Positions 36,351 to 44,304 of a DNA stretch of 64,000 nucleotides are shown piece after piece. The first letter of the stretch is position 1, and each line of letters begins with the position of its first letter. A program made the translations under genes and the position numbers. Where the stretch lies: the NCBI RefSeq assembly GCF_003350545.1, contig NZ_QQBA01000002.1:62001-126000 (forward strand). Reading direction: 5' to 3'. The DNA is from Flavobacterium glaciei (GTDB lineage Bacteria; Bacteroidota; Bacteroidia; Flavobacteriales; Flavobacteriaceae). The notes beneath the pieces are model-generated. The model was not told the origin of the DNA. It made no database searches and saw nothing but the letters and a program-made list of their open reading frames with translations.

Positions 36351-36872
36351 ATGAATACAATTGAAATAATAAAGGCGAAAGTATCAGATCTGGAAACAAT
36401 TCAAAAGATAAGTATCCAAACTTTCATTGAAACTTTTGCCGCTGTAAATACTCCAGAAAATATTGACAATTATATCCAAAACAACTTAAATACGGCACAA
36501 TTAACGACTGAATTAAACAATATTAATTCTCAGTTTTATTTAGCATATTTGAATGAAGAAGTTGTTGGTTATTTAAAAATAAACTTTGGTGAGGCTCAAA
36601 CCGAAACTATCAACGATAATGCTTTAGAAATCCAACGAATATATGTTTTACAAAATTTTCATGGAAAAAACATCGGTCAACTATTACTTGACGAAGTAAA
36701 GAAGATTGGACAAAATACAAATGTCGATTATATTTGGCTTGGTGTATGGGAAGAAAATCACAGAGCACTTCGATTTTATACTAAAAATAGCTTTGTTGTA
36801 TTTGACAAACATGTTTTTATGATGGGTAATGAAGAGCAGACAGATTTATTGATGCAACTTTTAATTAAATAA
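36351..36872 (+). CDS. GNAT family N-acetyltransferase
   Basis: 173 residues. IEIIKAKVSDLETIQKIS at the start, EIQRIYVLQNFHGKNIGQLLLDEV (acetyl-CoA loop, about 95-118) and LGVWEENHRALRFYTKNSFVVFDKH near 130 are typical of the diamine or RimI-like branch of GNAT enzymes. A good -7 element TATTTTTG lies at 36310-36317. The MFS gene starts 3 bp after its stop, so the two are coupled, which hints that the enzyme may modify a compound handled by that transporter (inference). Confidence 0.9.
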   Translation: MNTIEIIKAKVSDLETIQKISIQTFIETFAAVNTPENIDNYIQNNLNTAQLTTELNNINSQFYLAYLNEEVVGYLKINFGEAQTETINDNALEIQRIYVLQNFHGKNIGQLLLDEVKKIGQNTNVDYIWLGVWEENHRALRFYTKNSFVVFDKHVFMMGNEEQTDLLMQLLIK

Positions 36873-36875
36873 TAC

Positions 36876-38156
36876 ATGACCAAAACATTATCCTCCGAAA
36901 CAGAAAAACCGGTGAGAATCTTAAATGCTGCCGTAATTGTAGCCGCACTAGGGTATTTTGTTGATATTTATGATTTATTACTCTTTGGAATCGTTCGTAC
37001 TGATAGTCTAAAAGACTTAGGGATAACGGGTGATGCTATCAGGAATCAAGGAGAATTTTTGATTAGTATGCAAATGTTTGGGATGCTTTTTGGAGGTATA
37101 CTTTGGGGAATCTTAGGCGATAAAAAGGGACGGATTTCTGTTTTATTTGGTTCAATTTTGATTTATTCAGTAGCAAATATAGCAAACGGGATGGTAACTA
37201 CCGTTGATGGATACGCGTTCTGGAGATTAATAGCAGGAATTGGTCTAGCTGGAGAATTAGGCGCTGGAATCACTTTGGTTACCGAAAGTTTACCCAAAGA
37301 AAAACGCGGCTATGGAACAATGATTGTTGCATCTGTAGGTGTTTCGGGTGCTGTGGTAGCCTATCTAGTCTATCAAATTTTTCAAGATTGGCGTTTGTGT
37401 TATTATGCAGGAGGCATTTTAGGACTGCTATTATTGTTTTTACGAATCAGTATTTCGGAATCAGGAATGTTCAAAAAAGTATTAGAAAGTGACGAAAAAA
37501 AAGGCGATTTTTTGTCTTTATTTACAAATAAAAAACGCTTTTCTAAATACGTACAATGTATTCTTATCGGAATTCCGTTGTGGTTCTTAGTAGGTGTATT
37601 AATCACTTTTTCTCCTGAATTTGCAAAAGCATTAGGTGTTCAGAATTTTGAAACTATTGCAGCTGGAAAAGCCATTGCATGGTGTTATGGCGGATTGATT
37701 TTTGGAGATATTGCCAGTGGATTGCTTAGTCAATGGTTGAAAAGTCGAAAAAAAGTAATGTACTTATTTCTGACTTTCAATTTAATTATGGTTTATGTTT
37801 TCCTAAATGCATTTGGGATTACAGCATCTACTTTTTATCTCCTTTGTTTTATCATGGGATTTTCAGTAGGCTACTGGGTATTATTTGTCACTATTGCAGC
37901 AGAGCAATTTGGAACCAATATTCGTGCAACCGTAACTACAACCGTTCCAAATTTTGTTCGTGGTTCACTCCCACTCATTATTATCATTTATGGCTTTTTC
38001 AGAGACACTATTTTTAACGGTGAAATATTAAAATCAGCAATGATTGTTGGAACACTATTATCGATAATTTCAATTTTAGCACTTAGAAAATTAAATGAAA
38101 CCTTTCATACGGATTTGAATTATTCCGAAAACGAAACTCAGACTTTGGCACAGTAA
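36876..38156 (+). CDS. MFS transporter (sugar/metabolite-porter type)
   Basis: 426 residues with about 12 membrane segments. The first half has VDIYDLLLFGIVRTDSL near 30, motif A GILGDKKGRISVLFG near 80 and IAGIGLAGELGAGITLVTE near 115, which fits the metabolite-proton symporter branch. A second-half motif occurs as GDIASGLLSQWLKSRKKVM. The substrate cannot be read from sequence. It is co-transcribed with the upstream acetyltransferase (3-bp gap). Confidence 0.88.
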   Translation: MTKTLSSETEKPVRILNAAVIVAALGYFVDIYDLLLFGIVRTDSLKDLGITGDAIRNQGEFLISMQMFGMLFGGILWGILGDKKGRISVLFGSILIYSVANIANGMVTTVDGYAFWRLIAGIGLAGELGAGITLVTESLPKEKRGYGTMIVASVGVSGAVVAYLVYQIFQDWRLCYYAGGILGLLLLFLRISISESGMFKKVLESDEKKGDFLSLFTNKKRFSKYVQCILIGIPLWFLVGVLITFSPEFAKALGVQNFETIAAGKAIAWCYGGLIFGDIASGLLSQWLKSRKKVMYLFLTFNLIMVYVFLNAFGITASTFYLLCFIMGFSVGYWVLFVTIAAEQFGTNIRATVTTTVPNFVRGSLPLIIIIYGFFRDTIFNGEILKSAMIVGTLLSIISILALRKLNETFHTDLNYSENETQTLAQ

Positions 38157-38324
38157 TAATTCAAATAATATTATTTAACATCATAAAAATTTAATAGTCC
38201 GTAATTCATGTGTAAATCTTAATTTCCTGACAAAAAAAATAATTTCAATTTATAAATTGTTACTGCTTTAAGCATTTTAAAAAATCTATTTGGCTTATTT
38301 TTGTACCAAACAGTATCAAAAACT

Positions 38325-39563
38325 ATGAAACAGGATGTAATTATTGTGGGAGCCGGACTAGCGGGATTATCAGCTGCCGTTCATTTGCACCGTCAAGGAC
38401 GAAAAGTTCTCCTTCTAGAAGCTAGTGATCGTGCGGGAGGAAGAATAAAAACCGATTATCATGAAGGTTTTCTTTTGGATAGAGGTTTTCAAGTGCTTTT
38501 GACTGCCTATCCTGAAACGCAAGCTTTATTAAATTATGATCAATTAAAACTAAAAAAAATGCTACCGGGAGCAACTGTGCTTTATGATGGAGGCAGTTTT
38601 GAAATCGCAGATCCATTCCGAAGACCATCGGCAACATTTGCTACCCTTTTTGCTCCCGTAGGCACTTTAAAAGATAAAATTAATACCCTTTGGTTAAAAA
38701 ATAGGTTGCAAAAATTAACCATTAAAGAAATTTTCGAACAACCGGAACAAACAACTAGTAAACAGTTGGCTGAATACGGTTTTAGTCCAAAAATGATTCA
38801 ACGTTTTTATGCTCCTTTTCTTTCCGGTATATTTTTAGAAAATGAACTAAAAACTTCCCGAAGAATGTTCGATTTTGTAATGAAAATGTTTTCGGATGGT
38901 GATGTGGCGGTTCCTGAATTAGGAATGGAGGAAATTCCAAAACAATTAGTTGCCATGCTTCCGGAAAGCAGTATCCAATACAATACCAAAGTTACCGCTA
39001 TTGATGGCAATACGATAACTACTGAAGACGGCACTGTTTTTGGAGCCAACCAAATACTTTTGGCTACGACCGCAAATGCTTTGACCCAAAAATACTTTCC
39101 AAAGCAAAAAATGACTTCGCATCAGGTAACCAATATTTATTTTGAAACCACTGAAGCGCCCACGAAGAAAGCAGTTGTCATTTTAAATGCTTCACCCCAG
39201 AAAAAATGGGTAAATAATTTAACCGTAATATCAAATGTTTCTGAAGCTTATGCTCCAAAAGGGAAAGTGCTTATTTCCGTTTCCTATAACGGAATTCCAA
39301 CTGTTGATGACGCGACTTTGGCTGAAAACATGAAACAAGAATTGAAACAATGGTACGGTGATAAAGTAAATTCGTGGAAAATGCTGAAAGCGTATCGCAT
39401 TGAATATGCTTTACCAACTCAGGAAAGTGTACGAAATGAAATTGCTGCTTCAGAGATTACAATCTCTGATACGCTGTTTATTTGCGGAGATAGCTTGCTG
39501 AATGGTTCTATCAATGCCGCAATGAAAACAGGACGATTAGCTGCTGAAGCGATGAAATTATAA
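38325..39563 (+). CDS. FAD-dependent amine-oxidase/protoporphyrinogen-oxidase-like oxidoreductase
   Basis: 412 residues from ATG 38325; the frame is open upstream, but the -7 element TATTTTTG at 38296-38303 lies over the alternative start. The Rossmann motif VGAGLAGLSAAVHLHRQGR and LLEASDRAGGRIKTD (residues 7-45) binds FAD. The C-terminal FICGDSLLNGSINAAMKTG (about 380-398) is the second FAD-binding piece. The pattern is that of amine oxidase, phytoene desaturase and HemG/HemY relatives. There is no signal peptide. The substrate is unknown and no carotenoid or haem genes are adjacent. Confidence 0.88.
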   Translation: MKQDVIIVGAGLAGLSAAVHLHRQGRKVLLLEASDRAGGRIKTDYHEGFLLDRGFQVLLTAYPETQALLNYDQLKLKKMLPGATVLYDGGSFEIADPFRRPSATFATLFAPVGTLKDKINTLWLKNRLQKLTIKEIFEQPEQTTSKQLAEYGFSPKMIQRFYAPFLSGIFLENELKTSRRMFDFVMKMFSDGDVAVPELGMEEIPKQLVAMLPESSIQYNTKVTAIDGNTITTEDGTVFGANQILLATTANALTQKYFPKQKMTSHQVTNIYFETTEAPTKKAVVILNASPQKKWVNNLTVISNVSEAYAPKGKVLISVSYNGIPTVDDATLAENMKQELKQWYGDKVNSWKMLKAYRIEYALPTQESVRNEIAASEITISDTLFICGDSLLNGSINAAMKTGRLAAEAMKL

Positions 39564-40190
39564 CTTCTTATTTTTAAAATAAACCACCATGAAATGAAAG
39601 TTCATAATTTTGGTTGGCGTACTAAAAGTCTGCACCGTTGTATCACTTATTTATTCGCCACAAATTTCACAAATTATCACGAATTAATTTGTGAAAATTT
39701 GTGAAATTCATGGCGAAGCTTTTTTAATTATTATTATTAACTTATATCTATTTGAGCTACACAAGATAATCTAGTACACTTTTAATAATTTCATCGATGG
39801 CTTTCTTACGCTGTTAATAATGAAGATAAAACACACAAATTGGAAGCTTAATTTCATCATTATATTTACCATTTTATGTATTTGTTAAAACACTCTTGAA
39901 ACGTCAAGCTTTCAAAGGTATTAATCAATAATATAAATAAACATACTACATAATTCCTGTGCAAATTATTAAACGTAAATAAGCAATCAATCACGTTCGT
40001 AAATTGCGTATACCATAAAATAGCATCATAAAATCTTAGGTTGAAGAAATAACACAATTGAAGATAATTTTAATCAAATAAAATATTAGCTGCCGGAAAT
40101 AACGGTTTTGAAGGGCGAGTGACTTTAAAATTCCATCTAACATCAAGCACTTACTCGATAAATGAATGTTATTTGATTAGAGAAGATCTC
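39564..40190. other. Intergenic region of about 630 bp
   Basis: Noncoding by inspection. It contains one interspersed repeat (39657-39714) and otherwise AT-rich sequence without a convincing promoter, terminator or RNA structure. A 63-residue minus-strand frame at 39866-40057 has no family features and is not called. Confidence 0.5.
39657..39714 (+). repeat. 58-bp interspersed palindromic repeat, copy B
   Basis: Begins GCCACAAATTTCACAAATT and ends GTGAAATTCATGGC, with the same inverted ends and central TCACGAATTAATTTGTGAAA as copy A at 24562-24620. It lies downstream of the flavin oxidoreductase gene. Confidence 0.75.
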
Positions 40191-40661
40191 TTACTGATAT
40201 TTTCTAAACGCTTGTAATGCACACATGCTTGCTTGATCCCATAACATTTCTTTGTTATCAAGCATATTTTGAAATTCAGTCTGGTTTACCCATTTCGCAT
40301 TTGTAATATAATCCTCATCAGGATTTTCTGGTGGGTTTTCCATTACAATAGGATTTTCTGCAATAAAGTAATGCATCGGTCTGTTACCAAAAATGCGTTC
40401 TGATGAGTACAGATGGTAAACTACGTTAGACTCCATGGCTACTTCTTCAGCAAGCTCCTCTACAGCGTGTGTCTGTATATCTTTATCTACTTTGTCAACG
40501 CCACCGCTAACAAATTTCCAGAACTTTCTATCGTAGCCGTGAATGTACTCTTGAATTATAAAAATTTCTTTGGTTTTGGTATTAAAAGGATACACAATCA
40601 CAACCTCGCGTTCTTTCCTACTCGGTTTCTCTTTCAACTTTGTTTGAAGTATTTCTAACAT
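40191..40661 (-). CDS. Nudix-fold hydrolase with degenerate Nudix box
   Basis: 156 residues. IHGYDRKFWKFVSGGVDK leads into the Nudix box region, read as GGVDKVDKDIQTHAVEELAEEVAM. The EExxEE metal-binding core (EELAEE) is kept, but the arginine of the usual REUxEE and the final glycine are replaced, and the GX5E glutamate is not obvious. It may therefore have altered substrate use or be weakly active. A -7-like TACTTTTG (minus strand, 40695-40702) lies about 35 bp upstream of the ATG. It has no operon partner. Confidence 0.82.
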   Translation of the reverse strand: MLEILQTKLKEKPSRKEREVVIVYPFNTKTKEIFIIQEYIHGYDRKFWKFVSGGVDKVDKDIQTHAVEELAEEVAMESNVVYHLYSSERIFGNRPMHYFIAENPIVMENPPENPDEDYITNAKWVNQTEFQNMLDNKEMLWDQASMCALQAFRKYQ

Positions 40662-40694
40662 AATATAATAATAATCAATTCATTAATTGGGGTG

Positions 40695-40702
40695 CAAAAG
40701 TA
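40695..40702 (-). promoter_or_regulatory. -7 promoter element of the Nudix gene
   Basis: TACTTTTG on the minus strand matches TAnnTTTG. A start near 40688 would give a leader of about 27 nt. The same TACTTTTGCACC string occurs before the SulP gene. Confidence 0.5.
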
Positions 40703-40754
40703 AGGAGAATTACCGGAGAAAAAAACTTGAATTTCCCAAATATTTCCGAAATAC

Positions 40755-40802
40755 ACCAGCCCGAGCTATTCCTTTTGTGCCGCCACCCGAAAGGGCTAGG
40801 CC
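40755..40802 (-). repeat. Partial, decayed copy of the hairpin repeat family
   Basis: Read on the minus strand it gives GGCGGCACAAAAGGAATAG and CTCGGGCTGG, resembling the second half of the elements at 26531 and 49592. It is a GC-rich island in AT-rich DNA. Assignment to the family is tentative. Confidence 0.35.
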
Positions 40803-40856
40803 AATTTTTTTTAATCCACTGTTCATTGTTTTAAAATATTAATTTAAACCATAAAA

Positions 40857-40888
40857 AAACTTCCTAAAATTCAATTCTTAGGAAGTTT
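40857..40888 (-). terminator. Terminator after the SulP transporter gene
   Basis: AAACTTCCTAA (40857-40867) and TTAGGAAGTTT (40878-40888) form a perfect 11-bp stem. On the minus strand a T run follows (A run 40853-40859). It starts about 10 bp past the SulP stop codon. Confidence 0.85.
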
Positions 40889-40897
40889 TTTTTGAAA

Positions 40898-42517
40898 TTA
40901 AATTCTATCTAATACAACTTTATAGTTTGGGTCTTCCATAATATTCACATCAACAATCGCTTCTGCATTCTTAAGTAACAATATACAATCTTTACTTAAA
41001 TGACGCAGATGCACTTTTTTACCTTGCTTAGCATATCTGTGCGTTAGAACATTTACCGCTTCAATAGCACTCATATCTGCAATTCTACTGTCTTTAAAAT
41101 CAATTATAATTTCTTCAGGATCAGTTAATACGTCAAATTTTTCAGCAAATCCGGTTGTAGAACCAAAGAATAATGGTCCATAAATTTCATAATGCTTTAC
41201 TCCATTTTCATCAACAAATTTTCTGGCACGAATACGCTTGGCATTTTCCCAAGAATATGCTAGAGCAGATAAAACAACTCCAATGATTACTGCAACAGCT
41301 AAATTGTGCGTGATTACTGTTATTAATGTAACCAAAACCATAACTATTACATCTATGCGAGGCATTTTCTTGAAGGTTTTCAAACTGGCCCATTCAAAAG
41401 TTCCTATGGCAACCATGAACATTAATCCAACTAATGCAGCCATTGGAAGCATTTCAATCAGGCTAGACCCAAACATAATAAATAAGAGCAGAACGACTGC
41501 GGCGATAATTCCAGATAAACGAGCTCTTGCTCCTGCTGAAATATTAATTAAACTTTGTCCTAGCATTGCACAACCACCCATTCCAGATAAAAATCCAGAT
41601 GCAATATTTCCGGCACCTTGTGCAATACATTCTCTATTAGTTTTACCTCGGGTCTCAGTAATTTCATCAATTAAGTTTAAAGATAACAAACTTTCAATTA
41701 ATCCCACACCAGCCATAATAAAGGCATACGGCATAATTAATTTAATATTTTCCCATGTAAACCCAATGTTTGGAATGGTTAACGGAGGAAAGCCTCCTTT
41801 TATAGATTCTCCTGCATTTAGTGTATCTGCTACAGTGGTTGTATTAATGTCAAAACCGATAATAATACCTGCCACTACCAAAATAGCTACTAATGATGAA
41901 GGCACTGCCTTGGTTATTTTTGGTAACCCCCAAATTATAAGCATCGTTAATAGTACAAAGCCTAACATGGTTAAAAATTGAGTACTTTCTAATAAAGTAG
42001 AAGATCCTTTTTGATAAAAATTTGGAAATTGCGCCATAAATATAATGATAGCTAAACCATTAACGAATCCAAACATTACGGGATGTGGAACTAATCTAAT
42101 AAATTTACCTAACCGCAGAATACCAACTAGAATTTGTATAGATCCCGCAAAAATTACAGTAGCAAAAACATATTGCAAAACACCTTCTGATGTAATATCA
42201 GGATTAGCTATGCGTAATTCATTAATTAATCCCAGGAATATTACGGCAACCGCTCCGGTTGCCCCAGATATCATACCTGGTCTCCCTCCAAAAATAGCAG
42301 TAATTATCCCCAAGACAAATGCGGCATACAAACCTGTTAGCGGTGAAAACCCAGCTATCATCGCAAAAGAAATTGCTTCAGGAACTAATGCAATTGCCAC
42401 AATTAACCCTGAGAGAATTTCTGTTTTATATTCTACCTTTTGTTTTAAATCGAATAAATTGAAAATTTGTTTCGTTGTAAATAAATGTATTGTTTGGCAT
42501 ACAATCTTACATTGCAC
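40898..42517 (-). CDS. SulP family anion transporter with C-terminal STAS domain
   Basis: Up to 539 residues, inner-membrane, with about ten to fourteen spans in the UraA fold: ILSGLIVAIALVPEAISFAM near 33, SGLYAAF-type loop PLTGLYAAF, GCAMLGQSLINISAGARARLSG near 310, and a STAS domain from about 440 (EIIIDFKDSRIADMSAIEAV). The family moves sulfate or bicarbonate with a coupling ion. The start is unclear. No ATG is in frame; GTG 42517 gives 539 residues, while homologues would begin near KQIFNLFDLKQK, where the codon before K is ACG (42475). The gene lies behind a strong promoter and a short leader frame ending Pro-Pro-stop. Which anion it carries cannot be told. Confidence 0.88.
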   Translation of the reverse strand: MQCKIVCQTIHLFTTKQIFNLFDLKQKVEYKTEILSGLIVAIALVPEAISFAMIAGFSPLTGLYAAFVLGIITAIFGGRPGMISGATGAVAVIFLGLINELRIANPDITSEGVLQYVFATVIFAGSIQILVGILRLGKFIRLVPHPVMFGFVNGLAIIIFMAQFPNFYQKGSSTLLESTQFLTMLGFVLLTMLIIWGLPKITKAVPSSLVAILVVAGIIIGFDINTTTVADTLNAGESIKGGFPPLTIPNIGFTWENIKLIMPYAFIMAGVGLIESLLSLNLIDEITETRGKTNRECIAQGAGNIASGFLSGMGGCAMLGQSLINISAGARARLSGIIAAVVLLLFIMFGSSLIEMLPMAALVGLMFMVAIGTFEWASLKTFKKMPRIDVIVMVLVTLITVITHNLAVAVIIGVVLSALAYSWENAKRIRARKFVDENGVKHYEIYGPLFFGSTTGFAEKFDVLTDPEEIIIDFKDSRIADMSAIEAVNVLTHRYAKQGKKVHLRHLSKDCILLLKNAEAIVDVNIMEDPNYKVVLDRI

Positions 42518-42552
42518 ACCGTGAAGTTTAATAAATTATAATTGAGAAAATC

Positions 42553-42579
42553 CCTCGATTTAAAGACTATAAATCAAGG
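42553..42579 (-). promoter_or_regulatory. Hairpin overlapping the end of the SulP leader peptide frame
   Basis: On the minus strand CCTTGATTTA (42579-42570) pairs with TAAATCGAGG (42562-42553): ten pairs including one T-G, loop of 7 nt. The 5' arm contains the last Pro codon and stop codon of the leader frame. A ribosome at the stop codon would keep the hairpin from forming. A GATTTTCTC stretch follows, too weak to call a terminator with confidence. Confidence 0.5.
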
Positions 42580-42618
42580 CGGAGTACCTTCAGAGATTAC
42601 TACTATAGTATTTTTCAT
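42574..42618 (-). CDS. Candidate leader peptide upstream of the SulP gene, ending Pro-Pro-stop
   Basis: A 14-codon frame encodes MKNTIVVISEGTPP and stops at TGA. The predicted transcription start (from TTTG-20 nt-TACTTTTG) is only 2-4 nt before its ATG, so it would be the first thing translated on the transcript, almost leaderless. Its end overlaps the 5' arm of a ten-pair hairpin, and the SulP frame begins 57 nt further on. Consecutive prolines before a stop codon are known to slow release and cause ribosome stalling in other systems such as TnaC-like peptides. The arrangement suggests attenuation or translational control of SulP. No homologue was checked, so this rests on position and motif only. 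Confidence 0.5.
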   Translation of the reverse strand: MKNTIVVISEGTPP

Positions 42619-42626
42619 AAGTGGTG

Positions 42627-42658
42627 CAAAAGTAAAACTTTTTTATCGGTTGACCAAA
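42627..42658 (-). promoter_or_regulatory. Promoter of the SulP transcription unit
   Basis: On the minus strand TTTG (42658-42655), a 20-nt spacer and TACTTTTG (42634-42627) match the Bacteroidetes consensus. The gene start is 110-150 nt further, which leaves room for the leader frame and hairpin. Confidence 0.65.
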
Positions 42659-42789
42659 CAGAAAGTGAAATTGCTTAAATTTGGCAAAAATTACAACTTT
42701 TTTTAAAGTTAATTCCATTTTTAGGTGCTGCATCATTAAAATCAGTGACTGGTTTAAAAAAATTAGCAAATAAAAAACAAATGATATAA

Positions 42790-44217
42790 ATGAAAAATAT
42801 GAAATTATTATACACCTTATTATTCACTCTTCTTTTAAACTTAAGTTACTCGCAATCGACAAATGACTTTTTAGAAAAGATTAGAAATAATGAAGCTGAA
42901 CTAACTGCTTTCTTTTCCCAAATGCCAAAAGGTGGCGATTTACATCATCATTTTTCAGGTTCTATTTATGCTGAACCTTTATTGCAACGTGCAATCGCAG
43001 ACGATTTTTATCTCAATATTGAAACGATGGATGTGTTAAAAGAAAAACCAGCAACTGGAAACTGGGAATTATTTTCGACATTAAAGAGCAACGGAACATT
43101 AGAAGTTTACAAGCAAAAAATCATGCAAAAATGGTCTGTAAAAGACTATAATCATGTCGATTACCCATCGGACAAGTTATTTTTTGAATCGTTTATGAAG
43201 TTTGAGCCGGCCATCAAAGGGAATTTTGGACAGGGATTATTGGAGCTAAAGAACAGAGCCATTTCAGAAAATGTCAGTTATATAGAAACCCAATTATCTA
43301 CCATTCCTACTACAATGAATACGGATGATTTGACAAAATTTAATTCCAGATTGCGAAAATTAGCTTTGGCAAAAGACGAAAAAGCCATTCTAAAATCATT
43401 AGATTCTGTATACAATTCATTACTAAAAAAAGATGCTGCATCCTACGCCAAAGATTTCAATACTAATTTTGTAGCAAAGCTTCACAAAGACCTCAAAATT
43501 GATGATAAGCAATTTACGATGCGCTATCAAAATTTTGTATTGCGTTTTATGGAACCTGTAGATTTATTTAAAAATCTGGTAATCGCATTCATTTCAGCAG
43601 ATGAAAGTCCGCTAATGGCAGGTGTTAACATTGTTTCTCCGGAAGATGGCGAAACTTCGATGAAGGATTATTGGTTACACATGCTTATGTTTAAATATTG
43701 TCACTCCCGTTATCCAAATGTAAAATACACCATGCATGCTGGCGAACTAACACTTGGTTTGGTGCAGCCAGAGGAGTTAACATGGCACATTGGCGCTGCT
43801 GTTTATACTGCTGGAGCCAATCGAATCGGTCACGGAGTCGATATGGCGTACGAAAAAGATTCCTACGATTTATTACGTAATATGGCGAAGAAAAACATTC
43901 CTATCGAAATTAACTTAGTGAGTAACGAATTCATTTTGAAAGTAAAAGAAAGCCGTCATCCGCTGACTTTGTATAAAAAATTTGGTGTCCCAATCGTAAT
44001 TAGTACTGATGACGCGGGCATTTTGCGTACAAATATGACCGAGCAATATGTCTTGTTAGCCAAAAGATATAAAGACGTTACCTACTCCGATATTAAGCAA
44101 TACGTTTACAACAGTATCAACTACAGTTTTATAAAAGAAGCTTCTGTCAAAAAACAATTGTTAAGGGATTTGGATTCCAGATTCAAAACTTTTGAAGCAA
44201 ATTTTCCTTTGAAATAA
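42790..44217 (+). CDS. Secreted adenosine deaminase family protein
   Basis: 475 residues, longer than cytosolic adenosine deaminases (about 340). A signal peptide (MKLLYTLLFTLLLNLSYSQ from the second Met) is followed by an ADGF-like N-terminal stretch. The metal and catalytic motifs are intact: GGDLHHHFSGSIYAE near 47, TMHAGELTLG near 316, RIGHGVDMAYE near 343 and ISTDDAGILRTNM near 398. The enzyme should deaminate adenosine or a related purine nucleoside outside the cytoplasm. It has no operon partner and is followed by a strong terminator. The extracellular location is inferred from the signal peptide. Confidence 0.9.
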   Translation: MKNMKLLYTLLFTLLLNLSYSQSTNDFLEKIRNNEAELTAFFSQMPKGGDLHHHFSGSIYAEPLLQRAIADDFYLNIETMDVLKEKPATGNWELFSTLKSNGTLEVYKQKIMQKWSVKDYNHVDYPSDKLFFESFMKFEPAIKGNFGQGLLELKNRAISENVSYIETQLSTIPTTMNTDDLTKFNSRLRKLALAKDEKAILKSLDSVYNSLLKKDAASYAKDFNTNFVAKLHKDLKIDDKQFTMRYQNFVLRFMEPVDLFKNLVIAFISADESPLMAGVNIVSPEDGETSMKDYWLHMLMFKYCHSRYPNVKYTMHAGELTLGLVQPEELTWHIGAAVYTAGANRIGHGVDMAYEKDSYDLLRNMAKKNIPIEINLVSNEFILKVKESRHPLTLYKKFGVPIVISTDDAGILRTNMTEQYVLLAKRYKDVTYSDIKQYVYNSINYSFIKEASVKKQLLRDLDSRFKTFEANFPLK

Positions 44218-44252
44218 AAAGACAACTTCGATCAAGATTAATTTTTATACAC

Positions 44253-44280
44253 AAAAAATCCGCTACGAAGCGGATTTTTT
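44253..44280 (+). terminator. Terminator after the adenosine deaminase gene
   Basis: AAAAAATCCGCT and AGCGGATTTTTT form a perfect 12-bp stem around a 4-nt loop. It is symmetric, so it can also terminate the convergent metalloprotease gene. Confidence 0.9.
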
Positions 44281-44304
44281 GGTAAAACAGCATTTACATT
44301 ATAA

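Noticed and set aside
39866..40057. Minus-strand frame of 63 codons in the 630-bp intergenic region
   Set aside because: Rich in F, Y, N and I as expected from AT-rich noncoding DNA; no motif or promoter.
41238..41981. Long open frame (247 codons) on the plus strand opposite the SulP gene, and another at 42045-42524
   Set aside because: Both are antisense to a clear SulP coding region, have no family features and an odd Pro/Ile/Asn-rich composition typical of a shadow frame.
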